64,000 bases of DNA from Parvibaculum sp963975745 (GCF_963975745.1 NZ_CAXBIB010000014.1:36644-100643); one strand, 5' to 3'; positions 25,534 to 33,852 are shown, numbered from the stretch's first letter. Numbers and translations: made by a program. The notes: generated by a model not told the origin, from the sequence alone.

Positions 25534-26667
25534 ATGACCGAGATTCGGCAGATTACCAAGGACAATGCCTATGACGCCGTCGCGCCGGACGATTTCCCGG
25601 CGATGATGGAAGTCGACCGCTACAACGCGCGCTCGACCGCCTTCGACAAGATCATTTCGGCGACCCATGACCATTTCTGGGATCCGCTCGACAAGAAGTA
25701 TATCGACTTCAGCGAGCCCTTCGATCTCGAGAACCAGATGATCATGCCCGAGGAGATGGTGCCGGAACTCAGGCTGCCCTGCGTCCAGGCGCTGGACCGC
25801 AAGGCGCAGGTCAAGCTCGCCAATGAGAGCGCGCGCTGGGCCCTGTCCTCGATCCTGCATGGCGAACAGGGCGCGCTGAACCTGTCGGCGTCGCTCTGCC
25901 ACATTCTCCGCGATCCGGGTGCGCAGGAATATGCCGCCAACCAGACCCGCGAAGAAGCCCGCCATGTCACGGCCTTCGCCAAATACGTCCAGGCCCGCTG
26001 GGGCAAGCCGCTGCCGGTCGGCACGACGCTGGGCGGCCTTCTGACCGACATTGTGCGCGCGCCGGAGGTCTACAAGAAGATCGTCGGCATGCAGATGCTG
26101 GTCGAGGGTCTCGCCATGGGCGCCTTCGCGACGCTCTATGCCAAGTCGAACGACCCGCTGCTCGTCAAACTCACGCAGCTCGTCATGACCGACGAGGCCT
26201 TCCACCACAAGTTCGGCAAGATCTGGGCCGACCGCACGATCCCGAACCTGTCGGAAGAAGAGCAGAACATCATCGAGGACTGGGCGGCCGAGTGCTTCCA
26301 GACGCTGCTGTTCAACCTCGTCAACCCCGAGCAGAAGCAGGTCATCTATGGCGATTTCGGTCTCGACTGGCAGCAGGTCCAGCTCGAGATGCTCGAAGCC
26401 TTCGGCGACGACGACCGCCGCGAAGCGATGAAGGAAGGCACCAACATCTTCCGGGTGCTGATCAAGACGCTGCTCAAGGCCGGCATCATCACCGACCGCA
26501 CCAAGGCCTTCTATGCGACCTATGTCGACATGGAAGAGCTCCGGGGCGAAGGCGACCGCATGGTCGGCGACGACATCGCCGAGGACGGCATCCGCTATCT
26601 GCAGAAGATCAATTTCGGCGCCAATATCGACGCGCTGAAGGAAGTCACGATCTCCGCAGCCGAATGA
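25534..26667 (+). CDS. Ferritin-like diiron protein (paralogue 1)
   Basis: A 377-residue protein with a complete four-helix diiron ligand set: E111 (HGEQGALNLSAS), E141 and H144 (REEARH), E191 (MLVEGLAMG), E221 and H224 (TDEAFHH). The spacing of 30 residues within each pair is that of class-I ribonucleotide reductase R2, R2lox and related oxygenases. No membrane segments are seen, so it is cytosolic. It is very similar along its whole length to the protein starting at 28384. I do not recognise a characterised family; an O2-activating oxidase or oxygenase is likely. GGAGG precedes the ATG by 6 bases. Confidence 0.85.
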   Translation: MTEIRQITKDNAYDAVAPDDFPAMMEVDRYNARSTAFDKIISATHDHFWDPLDKKYIDFSEPFDLENQMIMPEEMVPELRLPCVQALDRKAQVKLANESARWALSSILHGEQGALNLSASLCHILRDPGAQEYAANQTREEARHVTAFAKYVQARWGKPLPVGTTLGGLLTDIVRAPEVYKKIVGMQMLVEGLAMGAFATLYAKSNDPLLVKLTQLVMTDEAFHHKFGKIWADRTIPNLSEEEQNIIEDWAAECFQTLLFNLVNPEQKQVIYGDFGLDWQQVQLEMLEAFGDDDRREAMKEGTNIFRVLIKTLLKAGIITDRTKAFYATYVDMEELRGEGDRMVGDDIAEDGIRYLQKINFGANIDALKEVTISAAE

Positions 26668-26734
26668 TCCTGTCTGTTGCGTGCGTAAAGTGAAGAAGGC
26701 GTAGAGTTTCCCTCAGCTCGATCCCTCACAAACT

Positions 26735-26764
26735 GGGCGGCTCCATACCGGAGCCGCCCTTTTT
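26735..26764 (+). terminator. Terminator after first diiron gene
   Basis: Perfect 10-bp stem GGGCGGCTCC / GGAGCCGCCC with a 5-base loop, followed by five T. Confidence 0.9.
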
Positions 26765-26791
26765 GTTGTTGGCGGGGCGACGTCCCATGCA

Positions 26792-26826
26792 CAAAAAAGC
26801 CGGGCGCGGATTTCTCCGGCCCGGCT
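26792..26826 (-). terminator. Terminator after CYP153 (minus strand)
   Basis: Arms AGCCGGG / CCCGGCT around a 15-base loop, with an A-run on the left that reads as a T-run on the minus strand; 20 bases past the CYP153 stop. Confidence 0.7.
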
Positions 26827-26846
26827 CTTTCGTTGCGGCTGTTGCC

Positions 26847-28118
26847 TCAGTGCTTGCGCTTCGGCAGTTCGACCATCATCTTTTCATAGCCCTTGACGAA
26901 GGGCGAGAACACGCGGGTCGGCTCCTCGAGAACGCGGATCGGCTCGTCCGGCCAGCGTTTCAGGATTTCCTCCCAGACGATGCGGAGCTGCATCTCGGCC
27001 AGGCGGTTGCCGACGCAGCGGTGAATGCCGAAACCGAAGGAGAGATGCTGGCGGGCGCGATCGCGGTCGATCACGAGCTGGTTCGGATTGGAGATCACGT
27101 CCTCGTCGCGGTTGCCCGAGACGTACCACATCGCAACCTTGTCGCCCTTCTTGATCTGCTTGCCGCCGAGCTCGACATCCTGAAGCGCGGTGCGGCGCAT
27201 ATGTGCCAGCGGCGTCTGCCAGCGGATGATCTCGGCCACCATGTTCGGGATCAGCGAGGGGTTCGCCTGCAGCTTCTTGTACTGCTCCGGGAACTTGTTG
27301 AGCGCGTAGAGGCCGCCGGTGATCGAGTTGCGCGTCGTGTCGTTGCCGCCGACGATCAGCAGGATCAGGTTGCCGAGATATTCCATGCGGTCCATGTTGC
27401 GCGTCGATTCGCCATGCGCCAGCATCGAGATCAGGTCGTTGCCCGGCTCGCGCGCATTGACACGCTCGTTCCAGAGGCGGGTGAAATAGTCGGCGCATTC
27501 GAGCAGCTCGGCGCGGCGCGCATCCTCCGATTCGATGAGGCCCGACTCTTCCGAGGCGGTCGCAACGTCCGACCAGCGCGTCAGCTTGCGGCGGTCCTCG
27601 AAGGGGAAATCGAACAGCGTTGCCAGCATCTGCGTCGTCAGTTCGATCGAGATGCGATCGACCCAGTCGACGGGCTGCTGCGTATCCATTTCGTCGAGAA
27701 GTTTGCCGGCGCGTTCGCGGATCGTGCTTTCGAGCTTGGCCAGATTGGCCGGCGCGACGATCGGGCTGACCACCTTGCGCTGATCGTCATGCTTGGGCGG
27801 ATCCATCGCAATGAACATCGGCAGCTTGAAGTCCTCGTCCTGGTCGCGCAGCGTGATGCCGCCTTCGGACGAAAACACCTGATGGTTGGTGTCGACCGCC
27901 ATGATGTCGTTGTATTTCGTCACCGACCAGTAAGGCCCGAACTCCTCGTTCGTCGCGCAGTAATGCACCGGCGCTTCCTTGCGCAGCCGTTCGAAATAGG
28001 GCCACATCGTGTCGGTCTTGAAGAGCTGTCCCTGGCCGACATCGATTTCCTCGAGCGGCATCGAATAGGCGGCCTCGCGCGCCTCGTCGATCTCGTATTT
28101 GCGTGCTGCGTCGCTCAT
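26847..28118 (-). CDS. CYP153-type cytochrome P450 alkane/fatty-acid hydroxylase
   Basis: A 423-residue soluble P450. The I-helix is LLIVGGNDTTRNSITGG, the K-helix region is EIIRWQTPLAHMRRTA, and the haem loop is LSFGFGIHRCVGNRLAEMQL with Cys368. The GFGIHRCVGNRLAEMQ and LAHMRRTA wording is that of CYP153, soluble terminal hydroxylases of medium-chain alkanes, alcohols and fatty acids that need a ferredoxin and reductase; neither partner gene is in the window. GGAGG lies 5 bases before the ATG at 28118; an in-frame ATG at 28139 lacks a ribosome site. It is divergent from the second diiron gene and shares its operator type. Confidence 0.9.
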   Translation of the reverse strand: MSDAARKYEIDEAREAAYSMPLEEIDVGQGQLFKTDTMWPYFERLRKEAPVHYCATNEEFGPYWSVTKYNDIMAVDTNHQVFSSEGGITLRDQDEDFKLPMFIAMDPPKHDDQRKVVSPIVAPANLAKLESTIRERAGKLLDEMDTQQPVDWVDRISIELTTQMLATLFDFPFEDRRKLTRWSDVATASEESGLIESEDARRAELLECADYFTRLWNERVNAREPGNDLISMLAHGESTRNMDRMEYLGNLILLIVGGNDTTRNSITGGLYALNKFPEQYKKLQANPSLIPNMVAEIIRWQTPLAHMRRTALQDVELGGKQIKKGDKVAMWYVSGNRDEDVISNPNQLVIDRDRARQHLSFGFGIHRCVGNRLAEMQLRIVWEEILKRWPDEPIRVLEEPTRVFSPFVKGYEKMMVELPKRKH

Positions 28119-28153
28119 GGTTTCCTCCACGTCAGCCATTGTTTGTTGGCACC

Positions 28154-28204
28154 AGCCTACCCTTCGAGCACGGAGTTGTCATACGCAAAGTGACGCAGGC
28201 GTCA
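28154..28204 (-). promoter_or_regulatory. Operator and promoter of CYP153 gene
   Basis: TGACGCAGGCGTCA at 28191-28204 is the core of a larger near-perfect 32-base palindrome (28182-28213). Read on the minus strand it is followed by CTTTGCGT, then ATGACA (-35, 28182-28177), a 17-base spacer and TAGGCT (-10, 28159-28154). The operator to -35 gap is 8 bases, as at the two diiron genes. The start of transcription would be near 28147, giving a short leader before the ATG at 28118. Confidence 0.7.
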
Positions 28205-28256
28205 TTTTGCGTAGTTCATTTTTCCGAGCCAGCCCTCAGGGGCACCCTGCGCAAAA

Positions 28257-28284
28257 TGACGCAGGCGTCACTTTCGGATTGATG
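28257..28284 (+). promoter_or_regulatory. Operator and -35 of second diiron gene
   Basis: TGACGCAGGCGTCA (28257-28270) is followed by CTTTCGGA and TTGATG (28279-28284), the same 8-base gap as at 25383. A -10 element is not obvious. The shared pattern with the first diiron promoter reads GCGTCACTTTCnnnTTGA. Confidence 0.65.
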
Positions 28285-28383
28285 TGCAGCGCAGCAATAC
28301 CCACACTCCAATTGTGACAATTCGCCGGGTCCCGCCCCGCTCGAGGGCCGCCGGCGCAACAAGAACCAGTTTGGAGAGAGCCC

Positions 28384-29508
28384 ATGACCGCTGTTCGGCA
28401 GATCACCAAGGACAATGCCTATGATGCCGTCGCGCCGGACGATTTCGAGGCGATGATGAATACCGAGCGCTACAACCGGCGCTCCTCGGCCTTCGACAAG
28501 ATCATCTCGGCGACCCATGACCATTTCTGGGATCCGATGGACAAGCGCTATATCGACTACAGCGAGCCCTTCGATCTCGAAAACGAGATGCTGATCGATC
28601 CGCAGCTGGTGCCGGAACTGAAGCTGGCCTGTTTCGAGGCGCTGTCGGAGAAGGAAAGGATCCGCTTCGTCAACGAGACCGCGCGCTGGATGATGTCGGC
28701 GATCCTGCATGGCGAACAGGGCGCGCTCAATCTCTCGGCCTCGCTCTGCCACATCCTGCTCGATCCGGGCGCACAGGAATATGCGGCCAACCAGGCGCGC
28801 GAGGAAGCCCGCCATGTGACCGCCTTCGCCAAATATGTGCAGGCCCGTTTCGGCAAGCCGCTGCCCTGCGGCGAGACGCTGTCCGGGCTGCTGTCGGAAA
28901 TGGTCAATGCGAAAGAGGTCTACAAGAAGATCGTCGGCATGCAGTTGCTGGTCGAGGGTCTCGCGATGGGCACCTTCGCGACCTTCTTCAACACCGCGCG
29001 CGATCCGCTCCTCGTCAAGCTCTGCCAGCTGGCGATGACGGACGAGGCCTTCCACCACAAGTTCGGCAAGATCTGGGCCGACCGCACGATCCCGAAACTT
29101 TCCCAGGACGAGCGCGACATCATCGAGGACTGGGCCGCCAGCGTCTTCCAGACGCTGCTCTTCAACCTCGTCAATCCGGAACAGAAGAAGCTGATCTATG
29201 CCGATTTCGGCCTCGACTGGCAGCAGGTGCAGGCCGAGATGCTCGAAGCGGTGACCGATGAAGACCGCCGCGAAGGCATGAAGGATGCGGCCAACATCTT
29301 CCGCGTGCTGGTCAAGACGCTCCTGAAGGCCGGCATCATCACCGACCGTACCAGGGCCTTCTATGCGATCTATGTCGACATGGAAGAACTGAAGAACGAA
29401 GACGACCGCATGGTCGGCGACGATATCGCCGAACAGGGCATCGACTTCCTGAAGACGGTCAATTTCGGCAAGAAGAGCAATCCGATGGCGAGCGTCGCTG
29501 CCGAGTAA
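28384..29508 (+). CDS. Ferritin-like diiron protein (paralogue 2)
   Basis: A 374-residue paralogue of the protein starting at 25534, with the same ligands at the same positions (E111, E141/H144, E191, E221/H224) and the same N-terminal segment TKDNAYDAVAPDDF and HDHFWDPMDKRYID. Differences are scattered and lie mainly at the surface-like charged positions and the C-terminus (KKSNPMASVAAE). Divergently transcribed from CYP153, with operator sites between them. Activity is unassigned; an O2-dependent oxidation linked to hydrocarbon metabolism is the leading inference. GGAGAG precedes the ATG by about 6 bases. Confidence 0.85.
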   Translation: MTAVRQITKDNAYDAVAPDDFEAMMNTERYNRRSSAFDKIISATHDHFWDPMDKRYIDYSEPFDLENEMLIDPQLVPELKLACFEALSEKERIRFVNETARWMMSAILHGEQGALNLSASLCHILLDPGAQEYAANQAREEARHVTAFAKYVQARFGKPLPCGETLSGLLSEMVNAKEVYKKIVGMQLLVEGLAMGTFATFFNTARDPLLVKLCQLAMTDEAFHHKFGKIWADRTIPKLSQDERDIIEDWAASVFQTLLFNLVNPEQKKLIYADFGLDWQQVQAEMLEAVTDEDRREGMKDAANIFRVLVKTLLKAGIITDRTRAFYAIYVDMEELKNEDDRMVGDDIAEQGIDFLKTVNFGKKSNPMASVAAE

Positions 29509-29549
29509 TCCGAATTCCCGAAGGGTCCTCTCCAGAGGGATGAACTTGC

Positions 29550-29579
29550 GGGCGGTTCCGGAAGGAACCGCCCCTTTTT
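29550..29579 (+). terminator. Terminator after second diiron gene
   Basis: Perfect 10-bp stem GGGCGGTTCC / GGAACCGCCC with a GGAA tetraloop and a T5 run. Confidence 0.92.
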
Positions 29580-29649
29580 CGTTTGTGTACGGATGTATCT
29601 CAACTTACTAAAACCGTCATGACCCACCCACCTTTATTGTAAAGGAGGG

Positions 29650-29726
29650 CGGGTCATCCACGTCTTCCTTGCGGTGGTTGCGTGAAAGAAAGACGTGGAT
29701 GGCCCGGACGAGCCGGGCCATGACGA
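29650..29726. repeat. Composite palindromic repeat element
   Basis: Outer arms ATCCACGTCTT (29656-29666) and AAGACGTGGAT (29690-29700) are perfect reverse complements. They are followed at once by GGCCCGG-acgag-CCGGGCC and ATGACGAC. The wording resembles dispersed REP-like elements of Hyphomicrobiales. The rest of 29580-29773 holds no gene I can support. Confidence 0.65.
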
Positions 29727-29773
29727 CGTTGGAGATGTACTTTCTCTCGTATATCTTCTGCTACACTCCCGCC

Positions 29774-30670
29774 ATGAGCGATTTCCACGCGCTGCTGCGC
29801 GACACGATCCCCGATCTGCCGCAAGGGTCCTGGCCGCTGCTCGGCGAAGGCCTGTGGTCGACGATCCACGATCTCGGCGACGGCTCGGTGCTGAAGCTGG
29901 TGCGCCGCAATGGCGGGCTCGGCAGCGGCGAGAGCAAGCATTATCGCGAGGCCGAGGTGCTGCGGCTGCTCGACGGGCTGACGGGGCGCGACTACCGTGT
30001 GCCGCGTCTTCTCGGCGCCGGCCGCTTCGCCGATGCCTATGGCTTTTCCGGACCGCCGCTGGCCGGCTGGCTGCGCATCGAGAAACTGCCCGGCCGCGCG
30101 CTTGAGGAAGGCGGGCTCTATGCGCTGAAGTCCGATCAGCGCGAAAGGATCGGCGAGACGATCGGCGCGGCGCTGGCGGCGTTCCATGCGGCCGGCGCCG
30201 CGCATCTGCCCGCGGCGGCGAAACTCGGCCGCAGCAGCCTGCGCAGTCTCGACGAGGCGCTGACGCGGATCGGCGCTCCCGAACAGCGCGCCGGCATCGA
30301 CAGGCTGAAGGCGATGTGGGCGGCCGAGGAAGGTGCGCCCGTGCTGCTGCATGGCGACGTCAATCTCGCCAATCTCGTCATCGAACGCGGCGCGCCCATC
30401 GGGCTTGTCGATTTTGCCGAAGCCGGCACCGGCCTGCCCGAAGAAGACCTGCGTCATTTCGACAATCCCGGGCCGCTGCGCGACGCGATCTTCCGCGCCT
30501 ATGGCGCGGTCGCCGGACGCGCGGTCGACATGCGCCGCTTCCGCATGGCGGTCGCGGTCAATGCGGCGGTGTCGCTGGCGCTGGGCAGCAATGCCGGTCA
30601 TCCGCGCGAGGCGATGCGCCGCGTCAGCTTTCTCGACGAGGCATTGCGGGCGGCGGGCGCGGCGGCGTAG
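29774..30670 (+). CDS. Aminoglycoside-phosphotransferase-fold kinase-like protein
   Basis: A 298-residue protein of the APH/choline-kinase fold: PVLLHGDVNLANLVIERG is the catalytic Brenner-type loop (HGDxxxxN), and GLVDFAEAGTG takes the place of the magnesium-binding D-loop. The N-terminal nucleotide pocket is seen in LGEGLWSTIHDLGDGSVLKLVRR. The family phosphorylates small molecules; no substrate is indicated and antibiotic resistance should not be assumed. It ends 9 bases before mmcB, so the two are probably cotranscribed. In-frame sequence upstream of 29774 lies in the repeat element and was excluded. Confidence 0.75.
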   Translation: MSDFHALLRDTIPDLPQGSWPLLGEGLWSTIHDLGDGSVLKLVRRNGGLGSGESKHYREAEVLRLLDGLTGRDYRVPRLLGAGRFADAYGFSGPPLAGWLRIEKLPGRALEEGGLYALKSDQRERIGETIGAALAAFHAAGAAHLPAAAKLGRSSLRSLDEALTRIGAPEQRAGIDRLKAMWAAEEGAPVLLHGDVNLANLVIERGAPIGLVDFAEAGTGLPEEDLRHFDNPGPLRDAIFRAYGAVAGRAVDMRRFRMAVAVNAAVSLALGSNAGHPREAMRRVSFLDEALRAAGAAA

Positions 30671-30679
30671 CCTCGCCCC

Positions 30680-31156
30680 ATGAGCGACGAGCTGCCCGAT
30701 ATCGAGGAAGACGAATTCCGCCTGTTCGACGGACGGCAATCGCCGGTGGCCGCCAATGTGCAGCGCGGCTGCTGCCGCTTGCTGGCGCAGATGGGCTATG
30801 CCGCCGTCACGGAACTGACGCTGGCCACCGGGCGGCGCGTCGACATCATCGCACTGGGGCCGAAGGGCGAGATCGTCGTCCTTGAAATCAAGTCGAGCCT
30901 CGCCGACTACCGGGCGGACGGGAAATGGGCGGAATATCTCGACTTCTGCGACCGTTTCTATTTCGCGGTGCCGCCGGAATTTCCGCGCGAGATCATTCCG
31001 GACGAAGTCGGCCTCGTCGTCGCCGACCGCTATGGCGCCGAGATCCTGCGCGAAGGCCCGACAACGCCGCTGGCCCCGGCGCGGCGCAAGAAACTGACGC
31101 TGCATGCCGCCCGCATCTCGGCCCGCCGCGTCATCCGCTTCCTCGATCCGGCGTGA
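30680..31156 (+). CDS. mmcB: MmcB-family DNA repair nuclease-like protein
   Basis: A 158-residue protein with a PD-(D/E)xK nuclease core: GRRVDIIALGPKGEIVVLEIKSS gives the D...ExK motif. The DUF1052 family is named for Caulobacter MmcB, needed for survival of mitomycin damage and induced in the SOS response. I did not find a clear alphaproteobacterial LexA box (GTTC-N7-GTTC) just upstream, and it probably shares a transcript with the preceding gene. Confidence 0.85.
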   Translation: MSDELPDIEEDEFRLFDGRQSPVAANVQRGCCRLLAQMGYAAVTELTLATGRRVDIIALGPKGEIVVLEIKSSLADYRADGKWAEYLDFCDRFYFAVPPEFPREIIPDEVGLVVADRYGAEILREGPTTPLAPARRKKLTLHAARISARRVIRFLDPA

Positions 31157-31165
31157 GGAGAAACC

Positions 31166-31194
31166 TTGACATTGTACGTATAACGTACTACATA
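31166..31194 (+). promoter_or_regulatory. higBA promoter with palindromic operator
   Basis: TTGACA (31166-31171) and TACATA (31189-31194) are spaced 17 bases. Between them lies the palindrome GTACGT-ata-ACGTAC (31174-31188), placed where a HigA-type antitoxin would block RNA polymerase. Confidence 0.7.
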
Positions 31195-31199
31195 GAGCT

Positions 31200-31478
31200 G
31201 TGATCAGAAGCTTCGCCGACAAGGACACGCAGCGTCTCTGGGATCGCCAGCCGGTCGCCCGGTTTCGCGCCTTTGAGCGTATCGCCCTGCGCAAGCTTGC
31301 GCAGATCGATGCCGCCAAATCGCTGGACGATTTGAAGTATCCACCGGGAAACCGGCTCGAAGCGCTGAAAGGCGGACGGCGGGGACAGATGTCGCTGCGC
31401 ATCAACGATCAGTGGCGCATCTGTTTCGAATGGCGCGACGGAAGTGCGGAGAACGTCGAGATTGTCGACTATCACTAA
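31200..31478 (+). CDS. higB: HigB/RelE-type toxin
   Basis: A 92-residue basic RelE-fold protein: MIRSFADKDTQRLWDR at the N-terminus, LDDLKYPPGNRLEALKGGRRGQ in the middle and SLRINDQWRICFEWRDG near the C-terminus are typical of HigB plasmid-maintenance-type mRNA interferases. The start is a GTG; the family normally begins at this MIRSF segment. It precedes its antitoxin, the usual higBA order, on a transcript with a palindromic operator. Confidence 0.92.
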   Translation: MIRSFADKDTQRLWDRQPVARFRAFERIALRKLAQIDAAKSLDDLKYPPGNRLEALKGGRRGQMSLRINDQWRICFEWRDGSAENVEIVDYH

Positions 31479-31503
31479 TCCGCGGAGAGTATCGAGGACG
31501 AGC

Positions 31504-31800
31504 ATGGCAAAGATTACCCCCATTCATCCCGGCGAAGTTCTGGCGGAGGACTTCATGGCACCGCTCGGCCTCAGCGCCAACGCGCTGGCGAAGCGGCTCG
31601 GCGTCCCGGCAAACCGCGTCAGCGCCATTGTCGGCGGCAAGCGCGACGTCTCGCCCGATACGGCGCTCAGGCTCGAACGCGCTTTCGGTTCCTCGGCCGA
31701 ATTCTGGCTCAATCTGCAGGCGCGCTACGATCTCGAAACCGCGCGCGACGGAGCCGACAAGAAGGAACTCGCCGCAATCAGGATGATCGAACCAGCCTGA
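31504..31800 (+). CDS. higA: HigA-type antitoxin
   Basis: A 98-residue protein opening with ITPIHPGEVLAEDFMAPLGLS and carrying an XRE helix-turn-helix (ANALAKRLGVPANRVSAIVGGKRDVSPDTALRL), then FGSSAEFWLNLQARYDLETA, all diagnostic of HigA. It neutralises HigB and represses the promoter. GAGGACG precedes the ATG; an in-frame ATG at 31444 lies inside higB and was rejected. Confidence 0.93.
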   Translation: MAKITPIHPGEVLAEDFMAPLGLSANALAKRLGVPANRVSAIVGGKRDVSPDTALRLERAFGSSAEFWLNLQARYDLETARDGADKKELAAIRMIEPA

Positions 31801-31803
31801 ACC

Positions 31804-32376
31804 CTATTTCGGTGCGCGTTTCGCCAGGATGCGCTGCAGCGTGCGGCGATGCATGTTGAGGCGGCGTGCGGTTTCCGAGACGTTGCGGTCGCAGAGTTCG
31901 TAGACGCGCTGGATGTGCTCCCAGCGCACGCGGTCGGCCGACATCGGGTTCTCGGGCGGATCGGCCTTTTCGGCGCCGGTCGCCAGCAGCGCGGCCTCGA
32001 TCGCATCGGCATCGGCGGGCTTGGCCAGATAATCGGCGGCACCGAGCTTCACCGCGGTCACCGCGGTTGCGATATTGCCATAGCCGGTCAGCACCACGAT
32101 GCGGGCCTCGGGCCGCGCCTCTTCCAGCGCCGCCACCACGTCGAGACCGTTGCCGTCCTCGAGCCGCATGTCGATCACCGCAAAGCCCGGCTTTTTCGAG
32201 CGCGCCAGTTCCTTGCCTTCCCTGACCGTGCTCGCGGTCGAGACCTCGAAACCGCGGCCCTCCATGGCCCGGGCGAGGCGCGTCAGGAACGGCACGTCGT
32301 CATCGACCAGCAGCAGCGTCCGGTCTTCGGGAATGACGGGGTTTTCGCCTTCCGGCGCGACACTTGGCTTTTGCAC
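31804..32376 (-). CDS. regA: RegA/ActR/PrrA redox response regulator
   Basis: A 190-residue regulator: receiver domain with LLVDDD, phospho-acceptor Asp in FAVIDMRLEDGNGLDV and Lys in YLAKPADAD, a short linker, then a Fis-type helix-turn-helix (HIQRVYELCDRNVSETARRLNMHRRTLQRIL) that is nearly invariant in this family. It controls redox-responsive genes such as respiration and carbon or nitrogen fixation. The start is a GTG. It lies 42 bases after the sensor kinase stop on the same strand and converges with higA. Confidence 0.93.
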   Translation of the reverse strand: MQKPSVAPEGENPVIPEDRTLLLVDDDVPFLTRLARAMEGRGFEVSTASTVREGKELARSKKPGFAVIDMRLEDGNGLDVVAALEEARPEARIVVLTGYGNIATAVTAVKLGAADYLAKPADADAIEAALLATGAEKADPPENPMSADRVRWEHIQRVYELCDRNVSETARRLNMHRRTLQRILAKRAPK

Positions 32377-32418
32377 GTTCTTGATTCTCTTGTCGAATTT
32401 CCGCGAATGCCGCCGATC

Positions 32419-33852
32419 TTAGGCCGAAGCGCCGGGCCGCGCCACCCCGGCGGGCGGCGGACCGTCGGCGGGAAAGGCAGGGTCGGCCTCGATGGCGCGG
32501 CGCGGCCAGCTGATGGTCAGTTCGGCGCCGGGCCGGGCGTCGCGGCGATTGCCGATATCGACGGTGGCACCGGTGCGCTCCAGCAGCGTCTTGCCGATGA
32601 AGAAGCCGAGGCCCATGCCCTCATGCGCGTCGTTGGCGGCCGGTCCGCCGCGCTTGCCCGCGCGCGGCCGCGTCGTCACATAGGGCTCGCCGAGCTTCTC
32701 CAGCACATCGGCCGCAAAGCCCGGCCCGTCATCGACAATCGAGACGGTGATGCGGTCGCGGTCGTAGCGCGCCGCGATCGCCACTTCGCTGCGTGCGAAA
32801 TCGGCGGCGTTCTCGATGAAATTGCCGAGGCCGTAGAGAATCTCGGGGCGGCGCCAGATTTCCGGTTCCGCCTCGCCCTCCTCGCCCGCGATCACTTCGG
32901 TGCGGAAGGCCACATCCATGTCGCGATGCGGCCGCGTCACCTCGTCGAGCAATGCCTTCAGCGGCAGGCGCGAATAGATCGCGTCGCCGTCTTCCGGCCG
33001 GCGCGACAGGCGCGAGAGGATTTCCTTGCAGCGCTCGGCCTGGCTGTTGAGCAGCGCCAGATCCTCCTTCATTTCCGCCTCGCTCATGCCGCCCCGCATC
33101 AGCTCCTTCGAAACCAGCGAGATCGTGCCGAGCGGCGTGCCGAGTTCATGCGCGGCGGCAGCGGCCAGGCCGTCCAGTGCCGACAGGCGCTGCGCGCGCG
33201 CCAGCACCAGTTGCGTGGCCGAAAGGGCGGCCGACATGCGGCGCGATTCCTGCGAGATGCGCCAGGCATAGGCGGCGATGAAACCGAGCCCCAGCAGCAA
33301 TGCGATCCAGTGGCCGGTGACGAAGAGCGGCGGCAGATTGACCTCTTCGCCCGGATACCAGGGCAGCGGCAGGTGAAACCAGGCCAGCAGCGTCACATAG
33401 ACAAATGCCTGCAGCAGCAGCAGGCCGGTCGAGCGCATGGACAGCGTCGTTGCCGAAATCGTCACCGGCGCCATGAAGAGCAGCGCGAAGGGGTTCTGCA
33501 AGCCGCCGGTCAGGAAGAGCAGCACCGCCAGCTGCATCAGATCGATGGCGAAATAGACCGCCGCCTGCCATTCGGGCAGGCGCGTCGTCGAGCGGTAGCG
33601 GAGCGTCAGGAAGACATTGAGCCAGGCCGACGCCGCGATGACCGCCAGGCAGAGCCCCAGCGGCAGCGGAAAATCCATCACCAGATTGGCAAACAGCACC
33701 GCGGCCAGCTGGCCGGCAATGGCCAGCCAGCGCAGGATCACCAGCGTCTGCAGGCGCACCCGCCCGCTCGCATCGCCCGCGGGCCCGATCCGGCCGGCCA
33801 GGAAATCCCGGCGCAGCCAGCGCATGCTGCCTCTGTCCTCGATGGTTGTCAT
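32419..33852 (-). CDS. regB: RegB/ActS/PrrB redox sensor histidine kinase
   Basis: A 477-residue kinase with about six membrane helices, then a transmitter. The quinone-sensing motif GGLQNPF is in a periplasmic-side loop. The H-box is AAAAHELGTPLGTI. The redox-active cysteine sits in SQAERCKEILSRL, and N/G boxes are ENAADFA, DDGPGFA and GMGLGFFIGKTLLE. In RegB, cysteine oxidation and ubiquinone binding shut the kinase off under oxidising conditions; the key residues for both are present. A Sco-type gene, a frequent partner of this pair, lies 2 kb away on the other strand. Confidence 0.94.
   Translation of the reverse strand: MTTIEDRGSMRWLRRDFLAGRIGPAGDASGRVRLQTLVILRWLAIAGQLAAVLFANLVMDFPLPLGLCLAVIAASAWLNVFLTLRYRSTTRLPEWQAAVYFAIDLMQLAVLLFLTGGLQNPFALLFMAPVTISATTLSMRSTGLLLLQAFVYVTLLAWFHLPLPWYPGEEVNLPPLFVTGHWIALLLGLGFIAAYAWRISQESRRMSAALSATQLVLARAQRLSALDGLAAAAAHELGTPLGTISLVSKELMRGGMSEAEMKEDLALLNSQAERCKEILSRLSRRPEDGDAIYSRLPLKALLDEVTRPHRDMDVAFRTEVIAGEEGEAEPEIWRRPEILYGLGNFIENAADFARSEVAIAARYDRDRITVSIVDDGPGFAADVLEKLGEPYVTTRPRAGKRGGPAANDAHEGMGLGFFIGKTLLERTGATVDIGNRRDARPGAELTISWPRRAIEADPAFPADGPPPAGVARPGASA

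Noticed and set aside
29774..30670. Antibiotic resistance phosphotransferase
   Set aside because: The fold is shared by many kinases; context (mmcB) gives no reason to assign aminoglycoside resistance.
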